The notes: generated by a model not told the origin, from the sequence alone. DNA of 64,000 bases from Allomyces macrogynus ATCC 38327 (GCA_000151295.1 GG745356.1:69334-133333), one strand, 5' to 3'; positions 21,377 to 32,988 are shown, counted from the stretch's first letter. Numbers and translations are program-made.

Positions 21377-24300
21377 ATGGACAAGAAATCCGCCATTATG
21401 AACTGGCCACCGGGCCCGGGACCGGAGTCGCGCGCTGTGGATCCCGGCATCACGACAACCTCTCCCGACGACGACAACGACATTGCACCGTGTGATGCCA
21501 ACGACCTCAAGCTGTGCGTCCGGTCGAACCAGCACCGCTTCTCGCTCTCTTCCACCTCCTCGTCGTCCTCGTACACGAACGACATGGGCGCCGACGACGA
21601 TGACGACGTGGCACGCGCGCGGTCGCCCGTCCCGCCGCACCTCCCGTGTGCCGCAACCAGCCCATGTGTCCGTTCCGTTCCGCACTTGCCCGGTTCCCTG
21701 GCAAGCAATTACACGACATTACTCAACTCGCCGTCGAGCGAACAGCGGCGCCGGTTCCTGTCGTCGACGGGCGCGTTCCCGATGCCGCCCGTTGGCAGTA
21801 TTCGGCGCGACCAAATCTCGCCGGATATGGCCACGGCGACACTGATCAATTCCAACTTGAACAACCTGACGTATACGTCGGTCTCGTCCAACTTGGCGCT
21901 GTTCGAGGACGATGGGTCGAACCGACGCCCCGTGTCACGGTATTTGCTGCGGTCGCCGTCAAATAACTCGCGTGCGTACTTTGTTTTGCTTGTCCATGCC
22001 GTGGCGGAAGTTGATTTGACTCGATGGAATGGTTGCGTAGAGGCGTCGAAACCACCTCCACCACCACCACCGGCTCCGTTCGTGCGTAGTCCCAAATGAT
22101 GGGTGGATATTCGCGGTCGGCAATACTCAAGTCTTATCCAGTTTGTGCCGACTATTCCGTAGCTCGGGATCATGACGGGCGTGCTGTTGCCATGTCTGCA
22201 AAACATTTTCGGCATCATCTTATTTGTTCGATTACCTTGGGTCGTCGGCATGGCCGGTGTTTCGGGCGCGCTGATTTTCCTGCTCATGGCCGTCATCTGC
22301 GTACGTTCGAAGAGTCTTGAATGTGTTGTGGGCGTTGCGCTGATTTGACGTGTCTTTTTGTTAGACGTTGACCACGGCGCTGTCCATGTCCGCCATGGTC
22401 GCCAACGGATTGCATTCCCGTTCGTACTTTCACGCGCGATTACCGCTCTCTTCTTGGGCTGCGCTGACGCGCTGATACTCTACTGTTACCAGAGGCTGGC
22501 GGCGCCTACTACCTGCTGAGTCGTACGCTCGGTCGCGAGGTCGGCGGTGCCGTGGGGCTCATGTTCTACCTGTCGACGAGCATCGCCGTCGCAACGTCGA
22601 TTCTCGGGTGCATGGAAGTGTTCACGGTTCGTAATTTCCGGATGCGAGACAATACCGTTGGTACGGCAGCGCTAACGTTGAGCCGATAGAATTATGTGAT
22701 CCCGTCCGAGTGGGTCTTTTCCGACCCGCAAATGACGGCGCGCGTCTACGGATTCTCGGCATTGTGCCTGCTTATGAGCGCGCTCTTCTTGCCTCCGCGG
22801 TGGGTGCGTATCCCCATCCCGTGCTCCCTCGAGCCGCACACGCGACTCACGACGCACGAAACCACCAACAGATGCACCGCGTCGGGTTCGCCCTCATCTT
22901 ACTCGTCTGCAGCGGCCTCATCCTGATCGTTGTCGGCATCATGGCCTCGAACCGGCTGGTCACGTCTCTCCCGGGCGTCACCGGCTTCCCGGGGCACCTC
23001 TCCGACAATTTGCATCCAGGCCAGGGGGAGCCGGACCTGTACGGTCGCGCGCAGGATGTCCCCTGGACCAAACTGTTTGCCCTCTTCTTCCCGTGCGTCA
23101 CGGGGATCATGGCCGGGGTCAACAAAACGGGCATTGTTCGACGCGCCGAGCGCGTCATTCCGACCGGTACGCTCGCCGCAATCGGCACTTCGACGCTCGT
23201 CTACGCGGCCGTGATCGTTTTGCTCGGCACGACCGTCTCGGGCGCGATGCTGCGCACGCGCAGCTACCCAGAGGGTCTGCTCATGGCACTCCTCGCGTGG
23301 CCGCACCCGGCGGTCGGGTACACGGCGACAGTCGCAGCGACGTTGGGTCCGGCATTGCAGTGTCTGATGGGTTCCGTGCGCGTGCTTCGCGCGATTGCGA
23401 AAGACGACATTTTGTCGCTGTATTGGCTGAACGGCCGGTACAAGGCGCTCGGCGTCACGTTCACGATTGCAGCCGCGGGCGTACTCGCCGGGTCGCTCGA
23501 TGTCGTCGCGCCCGTCACGACCATGTGTTACCTGCTCACCTACGCGTGCATCAACTTGGCCACGGCGTTATTTGGGTTCACGAACGCCGTCGTCTGGCGG
23601 CCGACGTTCCGGTTCTACCACTGGACGTTGTCATTGCTCGGCGGCGTCGTGTCGCTCTCGTTCATGTTTGTGCTCAGCTGGCTCGGCGCGGTCCTGGCGC
23701 TCGTCGGCGTATATATCGTCTACAAGTTGCTCGAGTTCCGCGGTGCCGAAGTCAACTGGGGCGGCGAAGGCATGTGGTCGCTTCGGCTGCAAGTTGCACA
23801 GGCCAAGTTACTCGACCTCGAGCAGCACCCGCAGACGCCGCGCATGTGGCGCCCGCAAATCATTGCGTTCATGGCGCCCGAGCACAATGACGGTGTCGCC
23901 GCGTCGTCGTTCCACATTCTCGCGTTTCTCGCACAACTCAAGAAATCAGGCGGCTTGTCGGTCGTGTGCCGACTACTGATCAAGCCGTTTGAGGAGGCCG
24001 TCAAGGCCAACCAGATCGAGCGCGAAACGTCGATGATGCGGGCCATGGTGCGCAAGTTTGACGTGAATGCGTTTGCCGAAGTGCTGGTCTGCGCGTCGCT
24101 TGCCGACGGGATCACGGCGTGCGTGCAGTCGGCCGGGATTGGCGTGCTCCGGCCGAATACGGTCGTCATGGGGTTCCCGGAACGCACCACGGATTCGCAA
24201 AAGATTCGCGATTTCGTACAGGCCGTGCGCAACGTGATCCTCTTCGGCAAGGCCGTCCTGCTGTTGCGCGGGATTCGCGACTTCCCGATCGACACACCCG

Positions 24301-25116
24301 TGAACGGCGGGTGCATTGACGTCTATTGGGTCGTGCACGACGGCGGGATCCTCGCGCTGTTGCCGTGGCTGCTCAAGCGGCACGCGGTCTGGCGGAGGTG
24401 CACGTTGCGGATCTTTGCGGTCGCGCAAATGACTGACAACTCGATTCAGATGAAGAAGCAGCTCGTTGAGAGTTTGGCAGCGATGCGGATTGATGCCGAG
24501 GCGATCGTGCTGGAGCTTGGCGACTACGATATTTCCGAGTTTGCCTACGAGTGCACGATGAATCTCGAGGCGAGGCAGGAGTTGTTGCGGTCGCTCGAGG
24601 AGGCCGCGGGCGCGCCAAGGAATCGCGTATAGTTTCTCGCTTTCTCTTGGCATGGTTTGCGACGCCGTCGGAAACTGACCCGTCCACCGCTGTTGCGTTT
24701 AGTCGGTGTCGAACCTGAACCGATCCATGAGTTCGTTCCATATGAGCCACAACCCGGTGGCCATGCGACACCCGCCGTACGTTCTTTCGCGCATGCGGAC
24801 CCAAGTCATTGCGTCGCGCTCATCCTTCTCCACCGTTTAGGGACAAGAAAAAGCTCGACTTCATGAACACGTCAGTCAAGCTCAACCAGCTGATGCGGCA
24901 GCACTCGAGCGACGCCGAACTCATTTTTTGCAACTTGCCCGTCCCAGCGCCCGACCAGAATGCAATCGATTGTGCGTCCCGCGCCCTCCTCGGCTCGATC
25001 CGCGACGAACTGAGACTCACTTTTGCGTGATGGTAGACCTCGAGTACCTCGACGTCCTGTGCCACGAGCTGCGCCGCATCGTGCTCGTCAAGGGCAGCGG
25101 CATGGAGTTGATTTGA
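21377..25116 (+). CDS. K-Cl cotransporter (SLC12/KCC family), ten exons
   Basis: Model: 21377-21971, 22041-22081, 22163-22300, 22365-22419, 22493-22626, 22690-22803, 22872-24626, 24703-24776, 24841-24971, 25037-25116; 1038 residues, every phase closing. A plasma- or vacuolar-membrane electroneutral K+/Cl- symporter is expected. The N-terminus is a 200-residue Ser/Asp-rich cytosolic tail. TM1 has the family signature [21 protein letters not shown], continued by SMSAMVANG and [13 protein letters not shown]. Exon 7 encodes the remaining helices and the C-terminal regulatory domain. Terminal exons rebuild the KCC ending [16 protein letters not shown] and DYLEYLDVL...LVKGSG. The extracellular loop [15 protein letters not shown] is compact. 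In exon 2 a poly-Pro stretch precedes TM1. Confidence 0.93.
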
Positions 25117-26427
25117 GAGAGCCTTGTCTTGCCGCGCGGTGTTGGCGCCACTTTGTATTTTGACGTTCGCTTTTCGTGGTTTGTTTCGTTGCCCGCTACC
25201 CTGATCCAGTACCCCACCGGCCCGGTCCGATTCCTTTGTTGTATTTAGAGGTCCATGTTGATGCGATCCGTGTCACGTTTGGTTTCGTATGTTTGCCGGT
25301 TGCTTGCTCATGAAAAATGGTTTCGTTCTCTACGCCACATCCGCCAACAAGGACGCATCGACCGTGCCCCGTCAACAGAAAACCATTGACTTGACTAAGC
25401 GACGAGCTTCGACCAGGCCCAACCGGCTCCAAGGAAGGGATGCGAGGGGTCCGTGACAACACGTCTCCTTCTCCGGTCAGTTTCCCTGCTGCGCGCATGC
25501 CCTTGCTGCTGTTGAGATCGCATTTACGGACCAATTGAAAGCGCGTCATTGCAGAACCTTGAATTACAGACCCTTCACCCTGATGATGCGAAATAGATGT
25601 GAGCAACACAGCAGCTGGGGCCCAACCCACCCTCGTCCTCTTCCTGCAACATCGCCGCTGACCCCTGATGCGTTCCTAATATGAAAGGGAGAGCGAATAC
25701 GAAAGGGAGAGGCGTTGAACGGCGCAATCGCTTCACAACGACTTTCGCACTTTTTGTGAGTGAAGTTGCTCCTTTCCATGTCGATCTATAAAGTCAGCTA
25801 CCTCGGTCATGCAGTTCAGAAGTACCTCCTTAGTCCTTTCCGGTTTACATCGTGTGTGTTCTTGGCTGTCGGAAATGATGTCTATCGTTTCAAGTGCAAC
25901 GTGGAAGTGGCAGCCTGAAGTTCGCCTGGATGCGACGTCGTGATACATCACCATTTCAGTTGACACAAAAAATTGCTCACCCGGATTGCATAGCCAATCG
26001 AACAAGAATCATATTTAATTGAATTCGGAGAGGTTTTTGCATTCTTCGATAAAAAAGTCTTCTGTCCTGACTGGGGGGTGAACCTAAACTCTCTCCGTTC
26101 CTGTGGTGTCGTGTCCCGTCATTTGACTCCCCAGAAGACACACAATCGCGCCTGACCACTTGCCAAACTCTCTTGGTCCATCCTCTGTTCGTGAATCAAC
26201 ATGAGCGCGATTGATATTCAGCCTCTTCCTGAACCTTTTATGGGTTGGTCGAAGCGCTGTCGCACTGCAGGAAACATGCCATGCCCTTCCCACGGTGCCA
26301 AGAAATCTGAATGGACACTTGACCATGGATCGCGGCGCACCCCAACCAAATACTGATGCAAACTATCGCCAAAACACCATCATCACGACCCAAATCAAGC
26401 TCCGCGACGCTCCATCCGATACCCCAA
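25117..26427. other. Low-GC intergenic island with possible gene relic
   Basis: AT-richer than the surroundings. A minus-strand frame at 25733-26005 gives a composition-normal peptide (ALETIDIISDSQ, MTEVADFIDRHGKEQL) with no known domain, and 26084-26326 gives another short frame. These could be exons of an unrecognised gene or a decayed insertion; evidence is too thin for a CDS. Confidence 0.4.
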
Positions 26428-28032
26428 TCACTCCTCCTCCTCAACCACCGCCCCCATCCTCCGCTTCACCACGCTCCCCGCCGTCCCTGGCGTCGGGGGC
26501 ACATGCTGCGGTCCTGCCGGGGACATGTACGCCATCGGCGACCCATAAGCGCCCGCATACGGATTCCCAAATGGCGAGTACATGGCCGGATGATGCACAT
26601 GGTGCGCGTGGTGCATCGGTGTCCTCTGCAGCCGCGCGCGCCTTGCCACCGGCTTACTCACCGGCGCACTCGCCGCACTCGTGCGTGGCCGCGCGCACGA
26701 ACACGCCCAATTCATCATCGCCGTGACGGAAGCAATCGCCAACAAGAACCCGAGAGACTTGTACGACAATTTGGCCACAAACGCATCAATCAGTTCCGCC
26801 ACGGCTGCGGCCGACAGAGCCGTCGCCGGCACCCGCGTCGGGTCCGCATGCATACACTTTTCCAAATCAAGACAGAACGCGTTCACGGCGGGCACCCGCG
26901 TGGCCGGATCGCACCGGTTGGTCACGTACTGGCGCGCGCACTCGTCGATTTTGGCCGCTTCGTCAGCCGTGTACGCCTGGAACCGGTGCGCCAAGTCGGC
27001 GGCCGCCGCGGCGTAGGCGGTATACACGACGTACGCACCCGCGCTCGCGAGGAGGACGTTCCACAGAACTTGCAGGTACCCGAGAAGGGCTAGGTGTGGT
27101 GGGAGTGCGGGTGCCGGTGCGGGTTCGACCAGCTTGTCGTTCTCCAAGTCTGAATCGTCGTCGGTCGGTTGCGCCCCCGCGGCGTACCGCATGGGCGTGA
27201 ACGTCATTGGGAACAATTGCGGCGGCGGGTAGGGCGTCGAGTACATGGGCGAGTGCATCGCGTGGTGGTACGGCGTCAACGCGACGTGCGGGCTCATTGC
27301 GTAGCTCGTCGTACTGCACGCGTCGCCGTCGTCGCCCGAATCGTCGTCGCCCGATTCACTCGCTTGACGCGCGCGTTTTGACGGCCGTGGTGCCGTTCCG
27401 GGGGTCGCGTGCGGACGGAGCGGCCCAGTCTGTCGTGGGGTCACGGTCGTGCTCAACCGCGACCGTGCAGCCCCCGCGCGAGACGGGGTCATACTCGGCG
27501 TGCGGAACACGTCGGCTGCGGCAGTTGACGCGGGGGTCGCGGGAACAGCGGGTGGTGCGCACGCCGGGGCGGTGAACACGGCGGCCGACAGTTTCTTGGC
27601 TGACTCGGTCGCGTTCGAGAGCGACTGCCGCGCCTTGCCCAAAAACGACGGTGGCGCGGGCGTTGCTACGGGCTCCATTTCGTTCTCGTACTCGTCGCTC
27701 TCATGCTCGTCCCGGTCGTCATCACTCGGCGTGCGCGGCAATCCCGGCGAGGGAGGGTCCGAGTAGTGGGACCGCCGCGAGGCCTTGACTGTTGCTGGGG
27801 TCATGGGCGTGCGCAGCGGGGTGCTGAATTTGGGCGCGAAAGTGAAGGCCGAAAAAGCGGCCGGGGTCGATGGCCCGGGGACGGTCGACCGGCCGAATGA
27901 AAAGGGGGTCCTTGGCGCCGTGCTGCTGCTGGTTGTGCCGGAGCCAGTTGTGCCGGAGCCAGTCGGGCCCGCGAGCGCCGACTGCGGACGCGGCGAGTCG
28001 ACTTGCATGGGTGCCTCGTTGCCGCGCATCAT
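26428..28032 (-). CDS. Brr6/Brl1-like nuclear envelope protein
   Basis: Single open frame of 534 residues. The conserved Brr6/Brl1 domain (residues ~320-445) has a first membrane segment (LLGYLQVLWNVLLASAGAYVVYT, split here at its ends), a lumenal region with four Cys in the family pattern (CARQYVTNRC, CLDLEKC), SYKSLGF and a second membrane segment. The N-terminal 300 residues are Pro/Ser/Thr-rich with an acidic DDDRDEHESDEYENE patch and a basic RPSKRARQ stretch, a possible nuclear signal. The C-terminus has His/Met/Pro-rich repeats and ends EEEE. Brr6/Brl1 proteins act in nuclear pore assembly and envelope lipid homeostasis in organisms with closed mitosis. ATG 28032 is the first in frame; MQV nearby is an alternative. 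Confidence 0.9.
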   Translation of the reverse strand: MMRGNEAPMQVDSPRPQSALAGPTGSGTTGSGTTSSSTAPRTPFSFGRSTVPGPSTPAAFSAFTFAPKFSTPLRTPMTPATVKASRRSHYSDPPSPGLPRTPSDDDRDEHESDEYENEMEPVATPAPPSFLGKARQSLSNATESAKKLSAAVFTAPACAPPAVPATPASTAAADVFRTPSMTPSRAGAARSRLSTTVTPRQTGPLRPHATPGTAPRPSKRARQASESGDDDSGDDGDACSTTSYAMSPHVALTPYHHAMHSPMYSTPYPPPQLFPMTFTPMRYAAGAQPTDDDSDLENDKLVEPAPAPALPPHLALLGYLQVLWNVLLASAGAYVVYTAYAAAAADLAHRFQAYTADEAAKIDECARQYVTNRCDPATRVPAVNAFCLDLEKCMHADPTRVPATALSAAAVAELIDAFVAKLSYKSLGFLLAIASVTAMMNWACSCARPRTSAASAPVSKPVARRARLQRTPMHHAHHVHHPAMYSPFGNPYAGAYGSPMAYMSPAGPQHVPPTPGTAGSVVKRRMGAVVEEEE

Positions 28033-28582
28033 CTTGGACGAGGGAATTGAAACGTTTGGAGGGGCAGAAGGCAGGGCAGGTCGAGAGAACAGTACAGCGG
28101 CCGGGGATGGACCGAAACGGCCATTGAGCGGACGGACAGATGCGGCGGCAGCGCACGGGAGCAGTGCAGCAAGTGTCGTGCGCGGGAGAGGGCTCTTCGC
28201 GAGCGCCGTCGCCGTACGTCTCGTCGTCGTGTCGCGGCAAATATTTCGTTGCGGCCGCCGTTTGTGGTCGCGAGAAGAGAGATGGAAAGGACGGAAGGCC
28301 GGCGCGTGAGCTAGCGTGCGGTGGGAACTGCCACATGCCCCTCACGCGGAAGTCCCGTGGTCGATGTGCGAGGCACTTCGGTTTTGTCTCGCGCTTCCAC
28401 CGCGCTGGCTCTTGAGTCGCGTCGCTGGCCTGTTTCCAGCGAGGGCGACCTGTCCGCTCCGGCCTGTGCTCGAGCAACGCAAGCCTGACCTGATTCGCAT
28501 CTTTTGCCCGCATCGTGTACCTGCCGCGCCCATTCACCACCATAACGCCGCACCTCGCTGCAAACAAAGCAACTCATTCCAT

Positions 28583-29614
28583 TCACCGATGCCGCCGCCT
28601 GCCGCACACCCCCTCGCCGATCCTCGGCACCGGAACCACGGCCACCGCAACTACCACCAGGAGCGCCACCTTGGCGCGGCCCGACAAGAGCCCGACCATC
28701 TCGACGACGACATCCAACGCGACCTGCGCCGTCGCGTTCCACTCGCTCACCGTCGCCAACACCGCGCTCGCCACGTCCTCGTCGGGTGCCGCCGCGGATG
28801 CGATCATCTTAGCCGTCCACCCGGCGGTCGGTCGCCTCGCGCGTTCTTGGACGACCACGTAATGGATCTGCCATGCGATCATCGCAAGCAACAGCACCGC
28901 CGCGACACGGACGAGCGCCCACGTCCACAAGAGCATCCGCTGAGCCCACACAACGACCGACTCGGACCTCGGTAATGCGCGCACTCCGTCGCGCATCGGG
29001 TCGCGCCGTTTCGGCCGGTGCGGCCTCCCACCATGGAGCCACGCCGTGTGCCGCATCCCGCCGCCGGCCATCGGGACCGGCGTATCCGTCACTATCTCTG
29101 GCCGGTACTCATCGCGCTCGCCCTCGTCTTCTTCGTCGTCCTCCATGTCCTCATACGCCGATAACGGCGTGCGTACAGGCACGCGCGGCATCCGGTACTG
29201 CATCACGGTCTGATACCCGTACTGCACCGGGACTGGTGCCGGTGTTGGCGGCGCGCCGAAGGCCGGCGTCGGCGGCACGTGCGTGAAGTCCGGTTGCCGC
29301 GAAGGCGGAGTCAGTGGGCTACCGCGCGGCCATTCGTGGATAATGGAGGAGCGTTTCGGGGTCGTGCGCGGACGTAAGCGCGGGCGGCGCGTGAAGATGG
29401 ATGTGCTGGTGGAGGACGGCGAGACAAACGTGGACGAGGAGAAGGGTGCGTCGCTTGGACTGGTGGTTTGCGGGCTGGTGGGATCGTCGAAGAAGTGGTC
29501 GATGGTCGATTTGGCCGGGTCGTGGTCACGGCTCTGGTCATCGTTGTGATGGTCGCTGCCAACGTCGGATTCGGGCCGGGAATGGAGCGGCGCGGGCGCG
29601 TCGTCGGTCACCAT
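28583..29614 (-). CDS. Unrecognised acidic, Pro-rich membrane protein
   Basis: Open frame of about 343 residues from ATG 29614. The first 230 residues are Ser/Thr/Pro/Asp-rich and disordered-looking (SPSSTSTSIFTRRPRLRPR, YEDMEDDEEDEGERDEY). A strong membrane segment follows (LLWTWALVRVAAVLLLAMIAW), then a short region and a second hydrophobic stretch (AKVALLVVVAVAVV), ending in basic residues. No family recognised. The architecture (long polar tail, then two membrane segments) parallels the neighbouring Brr6-like protein without detectable similarity. The C-terminus might be spliced differently. Confidence 0.55.
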   Translation of the reverse strand: MVTDDAPAPLHSRPESDVGSDHHNDDQSRDHDPAKSTIDHFFDDPTSPQTTSPSDAPFSSSTFVSPSSTSTSIFTRRPRLRPRTTPKRSSIIHEWPRGSPLTPPSRQPDFTHVPPTPAFGAPPTPAPVPVQYGYQTVMQYRMPRVPVRTPLSAYEDMEDDEEDEGERDEYRPEIVTDTPVPMAGGGMRHTAWLHGGRPHRPKRRDPMRDGVRALPRSESVVVWAQRMLLWTWALVRVAAVLLLAMIAWQIHYVVVQERARRPTAGWTAKMIASAAAPDEDVASAVLATVSEWNATAQVALDVVVEMVGLLSGRAKVALLVVVAVAVVPVPRIGEGVCGRRRHR

Positions 29615-30083
29615 CGTCGTCGTTTGCTGCTTGGGGTCGCGCGGAAAAGATTGCAGGTAGTCGCAAAGGAAATCGCGGTACTGGTGGCGATGAGCGGTTG
29701 GTGCAGTTCATGGCCCATCGAAAGTCTTGGTCGACATGATTGCCGACTCGATTCCCGCGCATTCAAGAAAACAGCACTCCTCGCAGCTTGCAACTTGTGC
29801 TCTGACAAGTCAACACAGTCCACATGTTAATTTACGTAGGCTAAGAGGAAGCTGCGCCATCTGACAATCGGCTCGCGCCCAACGACACGTCCACGTCATC
29901 CCAGTCTTTGCTCTTTTGGTCCATTGCGTCTCCACCACTCGTTACGACCGTTGGGTAGGTGTGGTGAATAAATGAAGGCGAGATCTCTCTGGTTGAACGG
30001 CGACGAGCGACAGCAAAACGTTCAGAACCGCAGTGTTGCTATTCACAAATCCACGGCCCGCGACACTTCCATCGTCAAGAGAT
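29615..30083. other. Intergenic, nothing recognised
   Basis: Upstream of the acidic membrane protein and downstream of the eS25 gene. Confidence 0.5.
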
Positions 30084-30433
30084 TTAGGCGGTCGCGTCAG
30101 CACCGATCGTCGCGCGCGTGTAGATGAGCTGCGACGCGTGCGCCGAGACGAGCTTGATCAAGCCCTTCGACTCGAGCTCGCGCAGAGCAACACGGGCAAG
30201 CGAGCCCGAAATGCGCATGCGGTCAACGACAACCGACGGCGTGATCAGGCGGTACGTGGGCACCTCTGTTTGAAGGAATTCGAGGTCAGAAACAATGTGA
30301 AGCGATCAGAGGAAAAGAGCAAGGAAGACGCACCCTTGTAGATCTTGTCGTAGGTGGCCTTGTCAAGGGTCACGGCGTTGTTGGCCTTGTCCTTGACCTT
30401 ACCCTTCGACCACTTCTTCTTCTTTGCGATGGC
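30084..30433 (-). CDS. RPS25: Ribosomal protein eS25, two 3' exons; first exon not found
   Basis: Exons 30334-30433 and 30084-30265 (minus) join in phase through an intron with GTGCGT donor and ACAG acceptor. They encode [59 protein letters not shown] and IYTRATI, an unambiguous eS25 of the 40S subunit. The exon at 30433 begins right after CCTAG in phase 0, so a short upstream exon with the ATG must exist, as is common in ribosomal protein genes. The only phase-0 candidate noticed is an ATG|GTGCAA near 30830, which I cannot confirm. Confidence 0.95.
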
Positions 30434-31362
30434 CTAGGCGTATGTCAACGCAAAAAAACAGCAGAGCAGGAGTCAGCGAGCGGCTCCAAACGCAGCGAAT
30501 AGAACGGACAGAGAAATTGATCACAACAACAGCGGCGGCAGCAGCAAACGGTTCCCGGGAGACGCCATGCAAAACCAAAGGTGACGGCAAAATCGGGTCA
30601 AATCGAAGCAAATCGATCCGACATCCCACCGGCCGTCGAGAGTAAAATCGACCTGAATTCGCACATCCCCCCCCCCCACATCGTGCAGAATGAAGAAAGC
30701 TGTCCGAGAGCGGCCCAACCGGCACAGCGCGCTGCCAAACGTCGTTCTGCCGTCGAGGAAAACGGGCAGAGGAGCAGCACGGCGTGATGAGTGCGAGTTC
30801 AGCAAAGCGAGTCCTACGCGCATTTGCACCATGTCGCTCCTCCGCCGTTTTCTTGCCCGTCAAGCAGTCGCATCTCGCCAAAATGATCTTCGGACAGGAT
30901 GCCTCACGCGGGAAAGGTCATTTGGCCCAAGATTTCAGGACAGAGGTCCGTCAATCGGCGTGGTGCGGGGGAGGGGGGGGGGGGTGGTCACGCTCGTCCA
31001 TCCGTTCGCACGGCGTGCGTTCGGTCATGCAGCGAGCCGAGGCCGCGCGAGGGGAGGTCGTCGGGGATGCGGTTGTTCACGCCGTCGTTTCCGCTGTTGC
31101 CGTCGCTGCTGCTGCCGTTGCTGCGAGATTATTGTTGGTGGCCAAACGGACCATGTTGATAATTGGCGTGTGCGGAGAGAGGGCTCTCTTTCGTCAAAGT
31201 CAGCAACGACGTTGAATCGGGCAACCGTGCAAGCCAAGAGGAACATGTGACTGTGACTTGAACCTCGCAACTTGAACTGGATCGTTTTCGACATCAATGT
31301 TCTTGCCCGAGTTGATCCCGTCGTCATCACCGACGACAACTGCTCGCAACCCATGCGCAGCC
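30434..31362. other. Region between eS25 and JmjC genes with homopolymer tracts
   Basis: Must contain the missing eS25 first exon and both promoters. Holds C11 (30667-30677) and a G5-A-G12 run (30967-30984). No other gene supported. Confidence 0.45.
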
Positions 31363-32988
31363 ATGGCGCGCACCAAGAAGAACAAGCCGGGCCGTACTAA
31401 AAGGGCCACTGCGACCGCCGCGTCCGGCCCGGCCGCACCTCCACCCTCCACGACGCGCCCGGCCAAAAAACCCAAGCTCGTGCGCAAGCCCGAACTACGC
31501 ATTCCATCGATCCCGAGCCAGTACAACGGGTTCCATCTGCCGTCGGCCGGGTGGCAAGTACCGCGCGTCTCCGCGAGCTCGATCACGCCCGAATCGTTTT
31601 TCACCGAGTTCATTGCCAAGCGGCAGCCATGCATCATCACGGGCGACACATCCGTGCTTGACGACGCGACGCACGCCAAGTGGCGGGATTTGACGTACCT
31701 CGCTCAAGTCGCGGGCGCGCAGCGGATATTGGTCGAGGAGAAGGGGGGCTGCCGGTGGGTATTGCATGTGCGCACGGGGTGGAGAGTGGACGCGTGCTGA
31801 TTTGTGTCGTGGGTGATAGGCACGTTTGGAACTAGCAAGGAGCGGCAGCCGACGACGTTTGCTGAGTTTCTCGCGCGCATTCCGGCCTCGCCCAACCTGT
31901 ACCTGACGACGCAGTACAAGTTGCTGGAGGACGAGCCTACCGCCGAGGAATCCGTCAAGACCGACGCTGATGACGATGACCTCGATGCGACCGTCGCGCC
32001 CGGGTCGGCCGCGACGACCGCGCGCATCGCCGACGTCTTCCCCCCGCCACTCCCGCCGCTCTTGCGCGACATCCCGCTGATCCCGTCCTACTTCTCAACA
32101 CTCGTCCCGCAACAACTGAACCTGTGGATCGGCAACGCCCCGCGCGGCGCGTCGTCGGGCCTGCACCATGATTTCGCCGACAATCTGTACGTGCTCGTGC
32201 AGGGCCGGAAACGGTTCACACTCTTCTCGCCGGCCGACGCAAAGTACATGGACCTGTACGGTACTGTCAAGCGCGTCGCGCGTAACGGGCTGATCGTCTA
32301 CGAGGACGACGTGCGCGATGACGGCGCGTTCCCGGCGGATGTCGCGCGGTGGGCCGTCGAGGACGCGCAGGTGAAGGTGGACGCGCTCGAGGCGCAAGGG
32401 GTCAAGGACGGGGAAGAGTGGGATAGCGCGACGGCAAGGCTCGAGGAGGCCATGGACGCGATGCTCGAGTATGCCGAGGACGACCTCGATTTTGGCGGCG
32501 AGGATGATTTTGATGCCGACGCTTTTGACGACGAGGATGACGAGGAGACGGCCGACCAGTTCTTCAAGTCTTCGAAATCGTCCAAAAAGCGCGCACGGCC
32601 CGCCGAGACCAAGCCATCCCCCACCGACTCCACCCCCTCGGAACCGCCGAGTTTCAGCCGCATCCCCGTCTCGGCACTGCACCCGAGCGACGACCTGACC
32701 ACGTCCCCAGCCAACGCGGGCCACGAGCAGCGGCTCGCGCTTGCACGGCGCGTGACGTGCACGCTCGATTCGGGCGATATGCTTTACTTGCCGGCGTCGT
32801 GGTTTCACGAAGTCACGTCGTATTCCGGTGACGACTCGGATGTGCATATCGCGCTCAATTACTGGATGCACCCGCCAACCGAGCGCGAGTTTGCTGAGCC
32901 GTACCCGGACGGTTACTGGCGCGCCGTGTGGGAGGCGGTCGAGCGTAAGGTCGCGGACGCGGGGCTCGTGCGTAAGGACGACGAGTGA
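31363..32988 (+). CDS. JmjC/cupin-8 Fe(II)/2-oxoglutarate oxygenase-like protein, two exons
   Basis: Model: 31363-31754 and 31836-32988 (donor GTGGGT, acceptor ACTAG), 514 residues. The N-terminus is Lys/Arg-rich (MARTKKNKPGRTKRA), a probable nuclear signal. Then QPCIITG, NLWIGNAPRGASSGLHHDFADN with the His-x-Asp iron pair, YVLVQGRKRFTLFSP, and the distal His in LPASWFHEV, followed by the family end NYWMHPP. Between the two ligand sites lies an insert of roughly 170 residues, strongly acidic (DFGGEDDFDADAFDDEDDEE). Likely a protein hydroxylase of the JMJD7/FIH-like group; the substrate is unknown. Confidence 0.85.
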
